From the NCBI RefSeq assembly GCF_023278565.1, contig NC_064680.1, forward strand, positions 682,001 to 746,000: a stretch of DNA of 64,000 bases. The letters run 5' to 3'. Numbering within the stretch: position 1 is the stretch's first letter; the number at the start of each line of letters is the position of its first letter. Source of the stretch: Colletotrichum lupini (Eukaryota > Ascomycota > Sordariomycetes > Glomerellales > Glomerellaceae). Under the pieces are notes generated by a model, which worked only from the letters and a program-made list of their open reading frames with translations, had not been told where the DNA came from and did not search any database. Shown here in pieces: positions 48,159 to 58,890 of the stretch. Made by a program: the position numbers and the translations under genes.

Positions 48159-48587
48159 CAGCGCTTATACCCATTCAAATCAATCAAACAAATAAGTCAA
48201 ACAAACAGTCAAATATAGGAATTTCAGTAAGTTAAACAATCAAATATTCTAGCCCATATATTTAGTATATTTGATCAAATCTAGAATCTAAGGGTGGGCC
48301 CGAATATACCAATAATATACCGAGAAAATACGGTAAAAAAGGGGCCGCCCGGACCCGGATTCGAACACCGGACCTCCGGTATTAAAGTGGGCCCGCCGAA
48401 AAAACTTCGGCACCTCCGGCGCAGAATCCACTGTACCATTTACACCTCTAAACGGGCTATAGAAAATTCTAGCAAATTAATCAAATATTCATCAAATAAG
48501 TCAAACAATCAAATATAGCGCGAGAAATCAGCTAAACAATCAAATATGAGGTTCATATTTGATTTGTTTGTATGGGTATAAGCGCTG
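48159..48587. mobile_element. hAT-like MITE, copy 2, inside the receptor exon
   Basis: A 429-bp element closely similar over its full length to the copy at 35542-35990. Its ends form a perfect 16-bp inverted repeat (CAGCGCTTATACCCAT), and it is flanked by an exact 8-bp duplication GTCGAGGG (48151-48158 and 48588-48595). It encodes no transposase. It lies in the second exon of the PTH11-like gene. CA and TG steps are retained, so it has escaped RIP, as expected for elements near or below the length RIP detects. Confidence 0.93.
48335..48448 (-). ncRNA. tRNA-like segment inside MITE copy 2
   Basis: On the minus strand a canonical A box TGGTACAGTGG (48428-48438) is followed by a B-box-like TTCGAATCC (about 48357-48365) and a six-base T-run (plus-strand A-run 48335-48340). 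Its A box is better preserved than in copy 1. The flanking ends do not form an acceptor stem, so this is a tRNA-derived polymerase III module rather than a tRNA gene. Expression is inferred only. Confidence 0.55.
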
Positions 48588-49259
48588 GTCGAGGGATCTT
48601 CACATTCCAAATCACCACAAGAGGAAGTAGTGAACAGATGAGGTCCGTCAAGACCGAGTATGCTACCAACTCTAATCAATGACGAGACCCCGAGGCTTCC
48701 GGAATATTTTGATCATACCAATCGTCGCATAGATGAAATATATGCGGATGTGTGTTGGCCAACACACGGCTGACTTGCCCCTCCAGAAGCCGACGGGCTG
48801 ACACTCGGCTATCAAAATGATCACGACCCCGAAATTCGTAATGAGGACACCAGCCATGATGACATGCAGCAAGCGCTTGAGCACCTTGGTATCTTTGATG
48901 CGAAGGATCAAGAGACACATTGACACCTTCAGAAACGCCACAGAGATGAAGAGCAGCATTTGTCCCCACCAGCCGTACATGTTGATCATCATGTAGTCAT
49001 GGTTGCTGAGATAGACTCGGTGTTTGCCATTTCCGTGTTTCCATTGTAAGACGACGAAGGCGAACCGTACAACTGCCGTTGCGCCTGCGAGAGCGATAGT
49101 CAAGTCGTCCCATCCGAGCTTCCGGTTCGCTACTCGCACCCATAGTCGGAGGCCGGTCGTGATGACGAGGAAGATTGTCAGGGCGAGGGCGAGGGAAAAG
49201 GAGATTGGACCGACGTCCTCGTTCGGCGGTAATGATTCATCTCGAGAGACTACGGTCAT

Positions 49260-51379
49260 CGTCGTAGGTAGCTGCTGTCTGGAGAAGTCCGTTTATGCAA
49301 GTGATATCGTCGAGATCGGGTTTCAAGACCAGTGGCACGCTGTCGTGGCGTGTCTGAGAACACACATGACGCAGGAAGATGCCGCCTTCTCAGCAATGGC
49401 CAGATGCCAGTCATATAAGTCAGTTTTGTCGGACCAAAGCTTTGCACTATCTGGGCATTCTGTTTCAAGCAAGCCCGCCGCAGAACCTATCAAACAATTC
49501 GTCCGCATATTTCAAGGAATCTGCAAAAATCTGTGGCGCCCGGATGGTGGCTCTTCGGATTCCCCCCAGTTATTGCTTTACCACTCGGCCGGCAATGTGA
49601 CTCAGGCATGCAGAATCGACATTAGACTTCTCGTGCCTGGTTCTGTGAATGTAAAGGGATGGCAGCAGGACAGCCGTTTGGAATGCGGAACCCGCTCCGC
49701 TCCCGTGCAACTTCAACTTCTCGAGACCTGGGAGTCAAGGGAGTATTTGCGCAGGCTTGATTACACCTTGGCTTCCGCCTCGTTGGGTTTATGACTCGCA
49801 TCCCCACACTTTTGGCTGGGCATTATTTAAGCGAAAGAAATGGTAATCGCAAGACTCAGATCATCAGAGATAATTCAACTCCTTGTACAGATAACCTTCT
49901 TATGGGCCTAAGGTCGTGCTATGCTTGTGATAGAAGATGCCGATGTATCTCGAACTGTGAAGGCTGCTAATACATGTGCTGAGAGCTGGGAATGAAGCTT
50001 CAGTTATCGAGCAATGTTAAGTGTTGCCTAAAAAGATTGCTTTTCGGAAGTCAGATATTCATGTTCTCCCAAGCTCCCACCGACAAAGGTTGTCTAATCC
50101 GGTGTTAAGGTACCAGGTCTTGAATCCAGTCAGCTTGGAAGTCCGACAGCGAGGCCTTCCTGGGTCGTGGGGGATAAGATCCTGACCTGGCGCTCAGGAT
50201 TTGTCCCGTGTACTGTCGAGATTGTCCATATCAATCCCCTATTTCGTCTCCAGTTTTGTTTCAGTAGAGGATCCTGTGCCTACCTGTGCTAAACAACAAA
50301 TTTTGTTCGGACAGAATTTTCTCAACCCCTCAGCGTGAGGCCAAAAGATGAAAAAGCAGCGCGACTGCAGTTCCGACAGTACTCCGTAAATTTGAATGAT
50401 ATGGCAGAAGTGAATGATCTAGTCTTTTCCATCGCCATAATTACCTGTCTGTCTTGTTGGTAATCGTTTCATCGCGGCGGGTAGAGTCTTCAGCAAAGCC
50501 CATCAACCCCTTTACCACGCCATCTTAGTGCCTTCTCGTGCAACCCACACAACCCTTGTCCATGTAAGCGAACATTGAGCTAGCGGTAGACCTTCTTCAC
50601 ACAGATGCCGCTGTCGCTCCCGGTGTGGAAATTCGTATTGGAGTGGGCGGAGGGCACGACCGGGGTAAACTGCCGATGCCCTGCTGCAAAGTCCGAGGAA
50701 CCCCGCCCATCTCGCAAAGAGCCAGGCGTCAGGACGATGCAGATTCAACGGTTGATGGTACGCTGCGGATAAAGTAGGCACGGTAGGTTGCATCAAGGTC
50801 ACCGGCGACATTCCATCTCTATCTGAGGAGGGTTCTCTAGCGTTGCAAACTCAGCCGTTTTCACCCCGCCCGGAAGCGAAGAGAACTTTCACCCTGAAAG
50901 CCACCCACCCACGTTTCCTCGGATAGTTCATCTAATCGTCTTCGATGTCGCGCTGGGTGTGCGAGGGTTGATTCCCCGTCTACTAGAACGCCCGGTTGAA
51001 GTGTGCCCTGACTCGCTTCCATGGGTTGTGCGAAATGAGTTGATTATTTTGTCCAACGTTTTGCAAAGCCACATGAACTACCCTGGGCCCCAAAGTTCTA
51101 TTGTACAAAAGAATGCCGGAATTCTGATCCAGAACGCCCATCAAGCGTCTAAGCCCTTGCAAAGGACGGATTCAGTAGACTTCCCAAGTGGTGTTGGACA
51201 TCCTGATCGCCGTCGAGACACACTTCCAGCGACGTTGGTGCCGCCGCCCAGCCCGACAAAGTGTGCCGCTCACAACCCTATGCGCCATCTAAACCTGCAT
51301 GTCCGCGTAGCTCGCTTGATTCAAACCAGACTCTTACCTCGTTCAAAGGGACCTCGCATGAAGATCTCGATACATCGAA
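49260..51379. other. Intergenic, no gene seen
   Basis: About 2.1 kb between divergent genes (receptor on minus, GMC on plus), holding both promoters. No motif-bearing frame; the open frame 50959-51450 overlaps the GMC leader and looks accidental. Confidence 0.6.
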
Positions 51380-53263
51380 ATGTTCCCAGTCGCCTCGATC
51401 CTGGCCCTGTACGTGGCAGCAGTGTCAGCAGCTCCTGGTCAGCCGACTGACAAGGCTTTCGACTACGTTTGTGCTCTCTAACCGATTACACCCACCCCGA
51501 ATTATGATGTGAACTAACTGATGGCTCTACAGATTGTTGTTGGCGGAGGTACTGCTGGAGTCGCGCTGTCGACCCGTCTCAGCCGGGGGCTGCAGAACGC
51601 GACAGTCCTGGTCATCGAAGCAGGTCCATCAGGGCTCGGCGACGAGCGCATTGAGATTCCGGGTCGGAGAGGTTCGACGTTTGGGAGCAAGTACGACTGG
51701 AATCTCACTACTGTGCCGCAGGAGGGATCAAATGGCCGCGTCTGGGTTCAGACCAGAGGGCACGTCTTGGGTGGGAGCTCCGCACTCAACCTCTTCTCAT
51801 ACGATAGGGCGTCTGCGCACGAGTATGACGGATGGGAAGAGCTTGGTAACCCAGGGTGGAACTGGGACTCGATGCGCTCTGCCATGATGAAGTCTGAGAA
51901 TTTTACCTCGGCCAACACTCAGTACTACACCGGGAGCGAGGGCGTTGGCAATGCTGGACCTATCAAGGCTCTGATCAACCGGCTCATCCCCAAGCACCAA
52001 GCCCCGCTGTTCCCGGTCATGAACAGCTTGGGCATCGAAACAAACCTTGAATCATTGAACGGCAACGTTCTGGGCGTTCTGTACTCGCCCAACAGCATCG
52101 AGCCGACACACTACAACCGATCCTACAGCGCCAACTCTTACCTGCCCTTAGCCGGTCCAAATCACTTCGTTTTGACAGATTCAAAGGTCGCCAAAGTCAA
52201 CTTGGAGACTACCTGCCATGGCAGCCAGCGTGCTACCGGCGTGACTCTTGTCGACGGAACCGTCCTAACTGCTCGTCGCGAGGTTATCGTTTCTGGTGGA
52301 GGTTTACTGAGCCCCTCTATTCTGGAAAACTCCGGCATTGGCAGGGCGGATGTTCTCTCTGCTGCTGGTATTAGTCAGATTATTGACCTTCCAGGAGTAG
52401 GTGAAAACCTCCAGGATCACATCCGCATCCAGAGCTCGTACGAACTGAAGAGCAACTACACTGGATACGACCGTCTCAAGTACGACACAGTCTATGCTGC
52501 TGAGCAGCTCCAGCTCTGGCGGCAAGGCAAGACTTCAATGTACGGATACTCTGGGAGTGGATACACGTTCACCAACTGGAACCAAGCTCTCGGTGACGAT
52601 GGAGAAGCAGCGCTTGCTGCCCTTGCTCAGACGGCGATTGTGGATACCAACAACCCGGTTGAGAAGAAAAAACTCCAATGGCTCAACGATACAACGGTAC
52701 CTCAACTGGAAATTCTTTTCAGCGACGGATATACCGGCGTCAAGGGGTATCCTGCTTCAGGAAGTCCAGGTTACGGCAAAGACTACTTCACGCTCATCGC
52801 GGCCATTATGCACCCACTGAGCCGAGGGCATGTCCACGTCAACCCTGCCGACCCCTTGGGACCACCTCTCATCGACCCGAATTATCTTTCAAACGAATAC
52901 GACTTGCAAGCAGCCATCCAAGCCATCAAAAAGTGTCGTCAGGTCGCTCTCACCGAACCTCTCAGATCCACGTGGGTTTCGGAGTATGAGCCAGGCTTGA
53001 ATACTACGACAGACGCACAGTGGCGGGACTTTGCTCTCAGGACCACCTTATCCATCTATCACCCAGTCGGCTCCTGCGCAATGCTCCCGAAGGAAGATGG
53101 CGGCGTCGTTGACCCGTCACTAAAGGTCTACGGAGCGGAGAACCTCAGGGTCGTGGACGCAAGTATCATGCCAGTCCTAATTTCAGCGCATATTCAGACT
53201 GCAATATATGGAATTGCGGAGAGAGCTGCTGATATCATTATTGAGGCTGCAAAAAAGTTATGA
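51380..53263 (+). CDS. Secreted GMC oxidoreductase (AA3-type)
   Basis: Exons are 51380-51466 and 51533-53263, giving 605 residues. The first exon supplies a signal peptide (MFPVASILALYVAAVSAAP) and the start of the FAD-binding fold; the junction restores FDYIVVGGGTAG. The donor GTTTGT is non-optimal but is the only one that preserves the motif. The GMC signatures follow: GGSSALN near residue 105, the second signature VSGGGLLSPSILENSGIG, and the C-terminal catalytic pair, about His539 in YHPVGSC and His582 in SAHIQTAIYG (where many family members have Asn). Family members oxidise alcohols, sugars or choline using FAD; secreted fungal ones often supply H2O2. The substrate cannot be assigned. 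It is convergent with the S28 peptidase gene, whose stop is 161 bp away. Confidence 0.93.
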
Positions 53264-53424
53264 AAGGCCTACGCCAGTAGCCAAAGTCAAATATTATCCA
53301 GAGTATGCTGAGTAGCAATGACGTTAATGTTTCCTATGTAGCGTCCGATGGGCTATTTTGTTCCGCGTACATACTTCGCTATTGAGAGTTCTTTGTAGCG
53401 CAAAATTATATTCAGTATTACTGT

Positions 53425-55175
53425 CTACTTTCTTGTCGCAGCAAACTCCTCGAGCCAGGCTTGTACAAACTCCACCTCGAAGCTCTGAGCCTCTTTGACA
53501 GGCAACGGTGGCAGGTCAGCCGTTGTCTCGTTCTTGAAAATGCCATTCTCGTCCCAGTGGTGAACTGCTCCGCCCGTGATGACCAAGTTGGGCTCCTCGG
53601 TGGTCGACTCTGGCCGCGGAAGCCCGATCTTGTTAGGAGTCGCAGATCGCCACGGGTCAGATTCGCCATCAATGATGGCTACGCGAGGGTAGCTGAAGTT
53701 ATAACCACCGTACTTGTTGATGGCTTCAACGTCAGGTAGCGAGGTAATGTTGAAAGCCTTGCGACAGATGACTGTGGAGTATTCGATGTCAATCAGGCGA
53801 GAGATCAAAGGAAGCTGGTCTTCCGGAACGCCGGAGCCGGTCTGGAGGTAGCCCCATCTAAACACAAGTGTCAGAGTTTGGCCACAATAATTCTGAGTTC
53901 AATCACTTACTGAGAACAATACTGGTATGCCCACAGACGCCAGGACGCGCTGAGATCATCCGCGGCATACGCATCGTCACTTCCGGGTCCGAAGCAGTCG
54001 TCTTGGTTCTCCGAGTCGCACCAGGACGATGTGTAGTTGACGTAGCCAATGTAGTTCTTGAGTCGAGGGGCCAACTCCGTGACTTCTGACTCATAGCCGC
54101 CAATCTCAAGTAGGTAGCGAGCACTAGAGTCAAGGCTATCCGTTGCGGGCCACACCAGTTCGTCGGAGGTCATGTTGCCACAGTAGAGAAGGAAATCGTC
54201 GCTGTCAAGGGCTGGGTCCCAGTTTCGACCCTGTAGCCCTGCAATGCCGCCCCCAATGGCGCTCGCAAAGTCGACGCTCGCAGTCACGTTAGGGAGTCCG
54301 AAGGCGGTCTTTAGTGTCACGATGTCCTCCTCAGTCGCGTTGCCCTTCTGCATCAAGATGTTGTCCACCATGTGCATCAGTTTCTGCGTCGTCTCTGCGC
54401 ATCCCTCGGGGGCGAAACGTCTCGCGGCTTCATAGTATTCCCAAAAGTCAACCACGGCGGCAGTGACTCCAGAAGAAGAGATCGCGCCCCAGAAGACTTC
54501 AGGGTACAGTTTGCGCAGAAACGCGACGAAGGCGCCGGCATACGAGCCTCCGTACACGATCCACGGTGTTTCCGGTGCCGTCAGATTAACTTCTGCCAGT
54601 TTGCCGGGGAAGACAATGTTCTTGGCAAAGTAAGCAGTGTCCGCCAAGGCTTGATCGGTCGTAAGGAATCGCAGATTTTCCGTGCTGAAGTCTGGGGTGG
54701 GATAGCTGCGGCCGTAGTACCGATGTTCCAAGATGACGCCGACTCCGTTGGTTGCTTCCGCCAGGATGGCAACGATACCCTTTTGCAAGAAAGGCAAGCG
54801 GCCCGCGCCGCTGGTTTCACCCGCTGCCAGGGCGATGACAGGGCCTCCAGGCTTGTAAAACCGGTCGTCGTACCAGTATCGGAGAGGAAAGCTGCCATTC
54901 GAGTGCGGCTCGTACATGGAATCATTGTGGAAGTGGTCAACGGGAACCGAAAAGTTGAAAGGCCGGTAGAGAGTGGACGGATCCGGCGCGCCGGGGGCAC
55001 TGTCATTGGCGAATAATCGGACGACCTCGGGGCCTGCAGCTCCTTCGGCAGCGGGTTCGAGCTCGGGTTGGAGATGGAACTCCCTCCACATCTGAGCCGG
55101 GCTAAGCTGCGGTCCCAGAGCTGCGGTGAGCCGGATGAAGCCGAGGAAGCCAACTGTTAACCATGACGGCGCCAT
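53425..55175 (-). CDS. Secreted serine peptidase, family S28 (prolyl carboxypeptidase-like)
   Basis: Exons (minus strand) are 55175-53911 and 53857-53425, giving 565 residues. An N-terminal hydrophobic segment (about residues 5-20) acts as signal peptide. The catalytic triad is visible: Ser211 in GGSYAG, Asp489 in ESDPW and His521/522 in GGAVHHWDENG. EHRYYGRS precedes the nucleophile as in other S28 enzymes. Many N-glycosylation sequons (NFS, NDS, NGS, NLT, NAT, NVT, NMT, NYT) fit a secreted glycoprotein. S28 peptidases remove residues from peptides after proline, often at acidic pH. The intron at 53858-53910 has consensus ends and its removal restores YCSQWGYLQTG. No lesion is seen. Confidence 0.94.
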
Positions 55176-56164
55176 CGTGTCCCTTTTGACCTTGAAATGA
55201 GAAAGAAGATCAACTTGAATGAAGGCAGCTGCGGACCGTACAGAATTCGCGCCAACAAGTCGCGCCCCCGGCCATATTTGTGCTGTCCGTGTCGCTGCCG
55301 ATCATCGCAATCTCAATCCGTGGGTGCCGCAGCGTCGTACGAGGGGTCCAGGGACTCGATTGCGTCTTTGCGTGTCCGAATGCTACCTACCTGATCGGTC
55401 GTGGCGCCCCATTCGACGATACGAACTCATTGTTCAAAGTTCGATGTTCGACCTTCCCGAAAAGCACAAACTTCGATCCGAGATGGGGCTGGCCAAGGCC
55501 TGTCCCCTGCCTTGTTGGACGTCATGGATTATGAACCCGCTCGGCAGACTTTAAAGGGGATCTGCAATCAAACGCTATCATGACAACTATTTTGCCTCAG
55601 ACAGCATTGCTGTCTTTAGACTTTGAAATGTTTAATTCGAGATGAATAAATAAAGCTTGCCTGCGCTACGGTTTGATTGCAGAACGTACTTAGTACGCAC
55701 GCGCCGTATTTCCAAGCTTAGAGGCGCGGCAAAACTAGGTCAATTTGAACCGTGTTAGCCTTGTTTAGGCTCGCTGAGTATGTGTTCAATGCGGCTGGGT
55801 TAGAATACAGCACCTATCGTAGACGCTTGGGAAACAGAATTGTCGCCAGCCTTTAATTGCCAGCCGCAACGCATTGGCTCAATGACGCGAGACTAAAGCA
55901 TCAGCACAGATGGTCGCAGCAAGTGGACGAAGCACCACTTTACAATCTGAAATTTTATACTGCTAACCTGCTAGGAAAGGTGCAAATGGTTGCATCTACG
56001 CATCTAATCAACCGCTAATCCTTATACCACTTAGTTCATATTGCTCTTAGCGAACATTTTCGTGCAGGGTTTTCGCAGGAATACAACAATCACGTCCCGA
56101 CCTTAATGTCTCCAGAACTAGTGCGCAGTTCATTGGCTGCGGATACTCTGCTCAGACATCCAAG
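55176..56164. other. Intergenic, no gene seen
   Basis: Upstream region of the S28 gene and downstream region of the PQ-loop gene. No recognisable coding content. Confidence 0.6.
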
Positions 56165-56993
56165 CTAATGAGAGCCTTGTGAGCATTTGTAAACACTCTG
56201 ATTCTCTTCGTTGCGGCCTGCTGCCCGAGTCTCCCCTCTGCCTAACACCACCGCGTCCACCCCGGGTCCTTTGTTAGATTCGCCATTGCTGACACGGCGA
56301 TAATGGATAGCTAGGCCTATCAGACCGACCCATATTGCTAACTCCGATCCATATATAACGATTCCATAGATTTTGAGTGTCTTCTGAAAGATCACAGATA
56401 GAAGCGATGCAACATCCCCGCTCAGATCCAATGTTGCGAACTTAAGGGATAAGCCCGCGTCCGATCGAGTCTTCAACATCTGAAGGTAACGTCGGAGTAC
56501 GCCACCAGCCAAAAGAATCGCAGCTACAATAGCCATGAGAATTGATGGCCACGTGTGCCCGCGTTCGCGTGCCAATTTGAGTGCGTAAACAAGGCCAACT
56601 TCGGCACCGGCCAGAACAATGGCTATGCCGATGACGCTAGCCACTATTTTCCGTGTGCCCCATTTGTCGCCATAATATTTGCACTGAAACCAGGTCCAGA
56701 GACTGAGGAAAATCAAGATATTGGGCTGTATCTGGAGGGCAAAGTTAAAATCGTCGGCGATATTGTATACGCCGAGGGGGACTCCAGCGACAGCCCATGA
56801 GAGGAAAAAGGTCGACGACAGGGACTGGGTGTCGTGCCGCCGCCAGCTTTTCCAAATTTGAGGCAAGAGCTTGAATGAATTTCAGTAAAGATATTTTGAA
56901 AAGACTACAAACAGAACAGTTGGTTTCTACCCGAAGCGACCAAAGCACTGCCCCAAGGGTGCCGAACACGTTGGCAGCAGCGGGACTGTCCAT
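56165..56993 (-). CDS. PQ-loop repeat membrane protein
   Basis: Exons (minus strand) are 56993-56931 and 56869-56165, giving 255 residues. The intron junction restores a first PQ loop, RLLPQIWKSWRRHDTQSLSSTFF (quoted only by its key residues: Leu-Pro-Gln, then Arg and Ser-Leu-Ser). A degenerate second loop, RRYLQMLKTRSDAGLSL, has Leu-Gln in place of Pro-Gln. Around these are about seven hydrophobic helices. PQ-loop proteins include lysosomal/vacuolar cystine and basic amino acid exporters and SWEET-like carriers; the fungal group to which this belongs is mostly uncharacterised. The C-terminal 40 residues are polar and Gly/Arg/Asn-rich, probably cytosolic. The start ATG is short (21 codons) before the intron, but the first loop requires it. 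Confidence 0.87.
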
Positions 56994-57344
56994 GGTCTTC
57001 TTGGATATTAAGCTCGTAGAGAGGGTTGAGAACTCTGTGATGCTAGAACTTTGTTGACTCTTAATCTGTGTTGCAAAATCAAAATTCGTCCGGTTTGACG
57101 GAAAGTACAACGCATATATATGCGAAGAAACCGTTCCGACAGTGAAGGGGTTGTGATCTCAAACTGACCAATCAAATCGTTCCTGTGAAAGATGACCTTG
57201 AACCTGCCAATCATGTGCTTGAGCTAGTAAGAGCCGAAATCGGGGTTCAGACGGGTTATTGACTGAGCCAAGCCAAATCTCGACGTCAAACCTCTCTTCA
57301 TCTTTTTCCCATGGCCTGGACCATTAGCATCAACCTTCCCGTCG
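56994..57344. other. Bidirectional intergenic region
   Basis: Shared upstream region of the PQ-loop gene (minus) and the Ada-like gene (plus). No feature was recognised beyond that. Confidence 0.55.
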
Positions 57345-57971
57345 ATGGCCTCTCAATCCAACAAGACCGTCGATTCTGCCCGGTGGCTTCTCGTCTCTCG
57401 TCGCGATCTCTCTGCTAATTCGTCTTTCTTATAGGGTGTCAAATCGACCCAAATCTTTTGCCGGCCAACGTGCCCCGGTCGTGTCGCTCGACGAGGCAAT
57501 ATCATCTTTTTCAACGACCTGCAACATGCCTCGCAATCCGGATACCGACCCTGCAAGCGATGCGAGCCATGTAATGATGACTGGAGCAGAGACAGCAGCA
57601 GTCGCAAGATTGCACATCAGGCGCGCGCTATGATTGCAGCCGCCGAGGCCGACAGCCTCAAGTAGACCGTAGGAGGCCTGGCGCGGAAGCTGGACGTGGC
57701 GAGCGCGCACCTCCACCGGCAGTTTAAGAAATGTTTTCTCATGAGTCCCAAGGCTTTTGCGGCATCTCTTAGTAGGCCAGAGAGAAGCCTGATGGGGTAT
57801 TCGGGACTAGACGAACAAATTCCGTCCTCAGACTACAGATTACCAGAGACGTTTACAGACCTCGAAGAATACCTCCTTTCGGACGACCTCATGGGCGGTT
57901 TCTTGACTTCGTCTGCGGATGAGGTGGACTTATTCGAAGCCCTGGGCCCTACTATAGATACGGGATCTTGA
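57345..57971 (+). pseudogene. Ada-type Zn-domain/AraC-like gene with two in-frame stops
   Basis: The frame from ATG 57345 begins with ARWLLVSRRDLSANSSF and meets TAG at 57432-57434 exactly where relatives have Tyr before GVKST. It continues with the methylphosphotriester-binding Zn domain: FCRPTCPGRVARRGN and GYRPCKRCEPC, keeping all four zinc cysteines. A second TAG at 57663-57665 precedes a helix-turn-helix-like segment (LARKLDVASAHLHRQFKK, MSPKAFA) and an acidic C-terminal tail ending at 57971. The family (N-terminal half of Ada) senses DNA phosphotriester methylation and regulates repair. There is no frameshift and length is otherwise complete (209 codons including the two stops). Assembly error, readthrough or a strain-specific null are alternatives to simple decay. 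Confidence 0.75.
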
Positions 57972-58890
57972 GTGAAGTAGTACGTATAAAGAATAAGGGT
58001 TGCGTTCTTATGAATTTAACATTAATATAACTTTCTTACAAATGAGGTTTGATCAAGAATCACGTGCTGTAGGCTGAAGCGTTTCTTTCAAAGAACAAGA
58101 AATCACTTTAGATCTGATTGATTTCTTGTCATTCAAGCCCGCTTGCTACATTCCCAAACTTGCCGGCTTGTCTTACGGCCAGCTAGTCTTGGTGAGTTTT
58201 GTGCTGACAATAGTCAAGGCTATAATACTACTTACAGTATCGTGACTTTGTAAGCTTGTAATAAGCCATATCCTTAAGTCGTAGGCGAGGGCAAAAATTC
58301 GGTGGTCGGTGATGCTCTTGCTGAGAATTCCCAACAAACGCCCATGACACTGTATCTTTGACTGAAGCAGCAAAATAGTATCACTCAAATAACGAGGTTC
58401 GATCCTAAAATTCAACGGCTAGATACGGGTTTGAATGGTTTACATGCTACCTAGAATGCAATCCATCTCTAAGTACATCCACTGTGAGTAGGGATACGGT
58501 CTCTTATTCACCATGATATCCGCTTCGCTCTTCTCAAGAGCATAAACGCGAAGAAATAGATGCTGAGATAGAACCGCGAATAGGAGGATTCCATATTTCC
58601 AGACAAAAACATTAACAACAGATCACCAAGTTTAGTTTTGCAGTGGATAAAAGGTGGTATAATAGGTATAGAAGATAACAAAGGCTTGCGATAAGGTGGC
58701 CCGTATTCAATAGCCGCCGTAAAGCGACCCCAGAACATAAAACCTCGCCAACCATGCAAAAGTAGGTGACACGACCCCGCTGTTTCCGTGTCCTCGTATC
58801 ATTAATTCTTTACTCCCCGACAAGACACAGTTCCACAACTAGCTCGCTCGCGCATGTAATTTGATTGATATCGTAAGGTTGCTGAAGCGT
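57972..58890. other. Intergenic, no gene seen
   Basis: Between the Ada-like gene and the 3' end of the transporter. Moderately AT-rich; no gene was recognised. Confidence 0.6.

Larger units (their letters stand above)
47543..49259 (-). pseudogene. PTH11-like receptor (fungal rhodopsin domain) split by a MITE
   Basis: Exons (minus strand) are 49259-48719, 48662-48108 (containing the MITE), 48025-47964 and 47898-47543. Removing the 429-bp MITE and one 8-bp duplication gives 1,077 nt, 358 residues, with no other lesion. The protein has the seven-helix pattern of PTH11-related fungal receptors: LGWDDLTIALAG after helix 1, an aromatic loop before helix 3 (YGWWGQMLLFISVAFLKVS), CQPVGFW before helix 5, then a helix ending VVIWNVKIP, where the element sits, and IWSNLELFLGIIAANL near the end. 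Such receptors act at the plasma membrane, in some pathogens in surface or host sensing. The C-terminal tail is Ser/Arg-rich. With the insertion the reading frame is broken in the loop after helix 5 or 6, so a truncated product is expected unless the MITE is spliced out. Confidence 0.9.

Noticed and set aside
35542..48587. The two MITE copies as an assembly duplication
   Set aside because: Each copy has its own distinct 8-bp target duplication and the copies differ in sequence and length (449 versus 429 bp), so they are separate insertions.
49024..49794. 256-codon plus-strand open frame overlapping the receptor start
   Set aside because: Its first half is antisense to the receptor's exon 1 and its translation is Arg/Ser-rich with no domain. 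A real gene is not supported.
57345..57971. TAG codons of the Ada-like gene as selenocysteine or pyrrolysine sites
   Set aside because: Fungi lack these decoding systems and TAG is not the selenocysteine codon. Decay, RNA editing or sequence error are more plausible.
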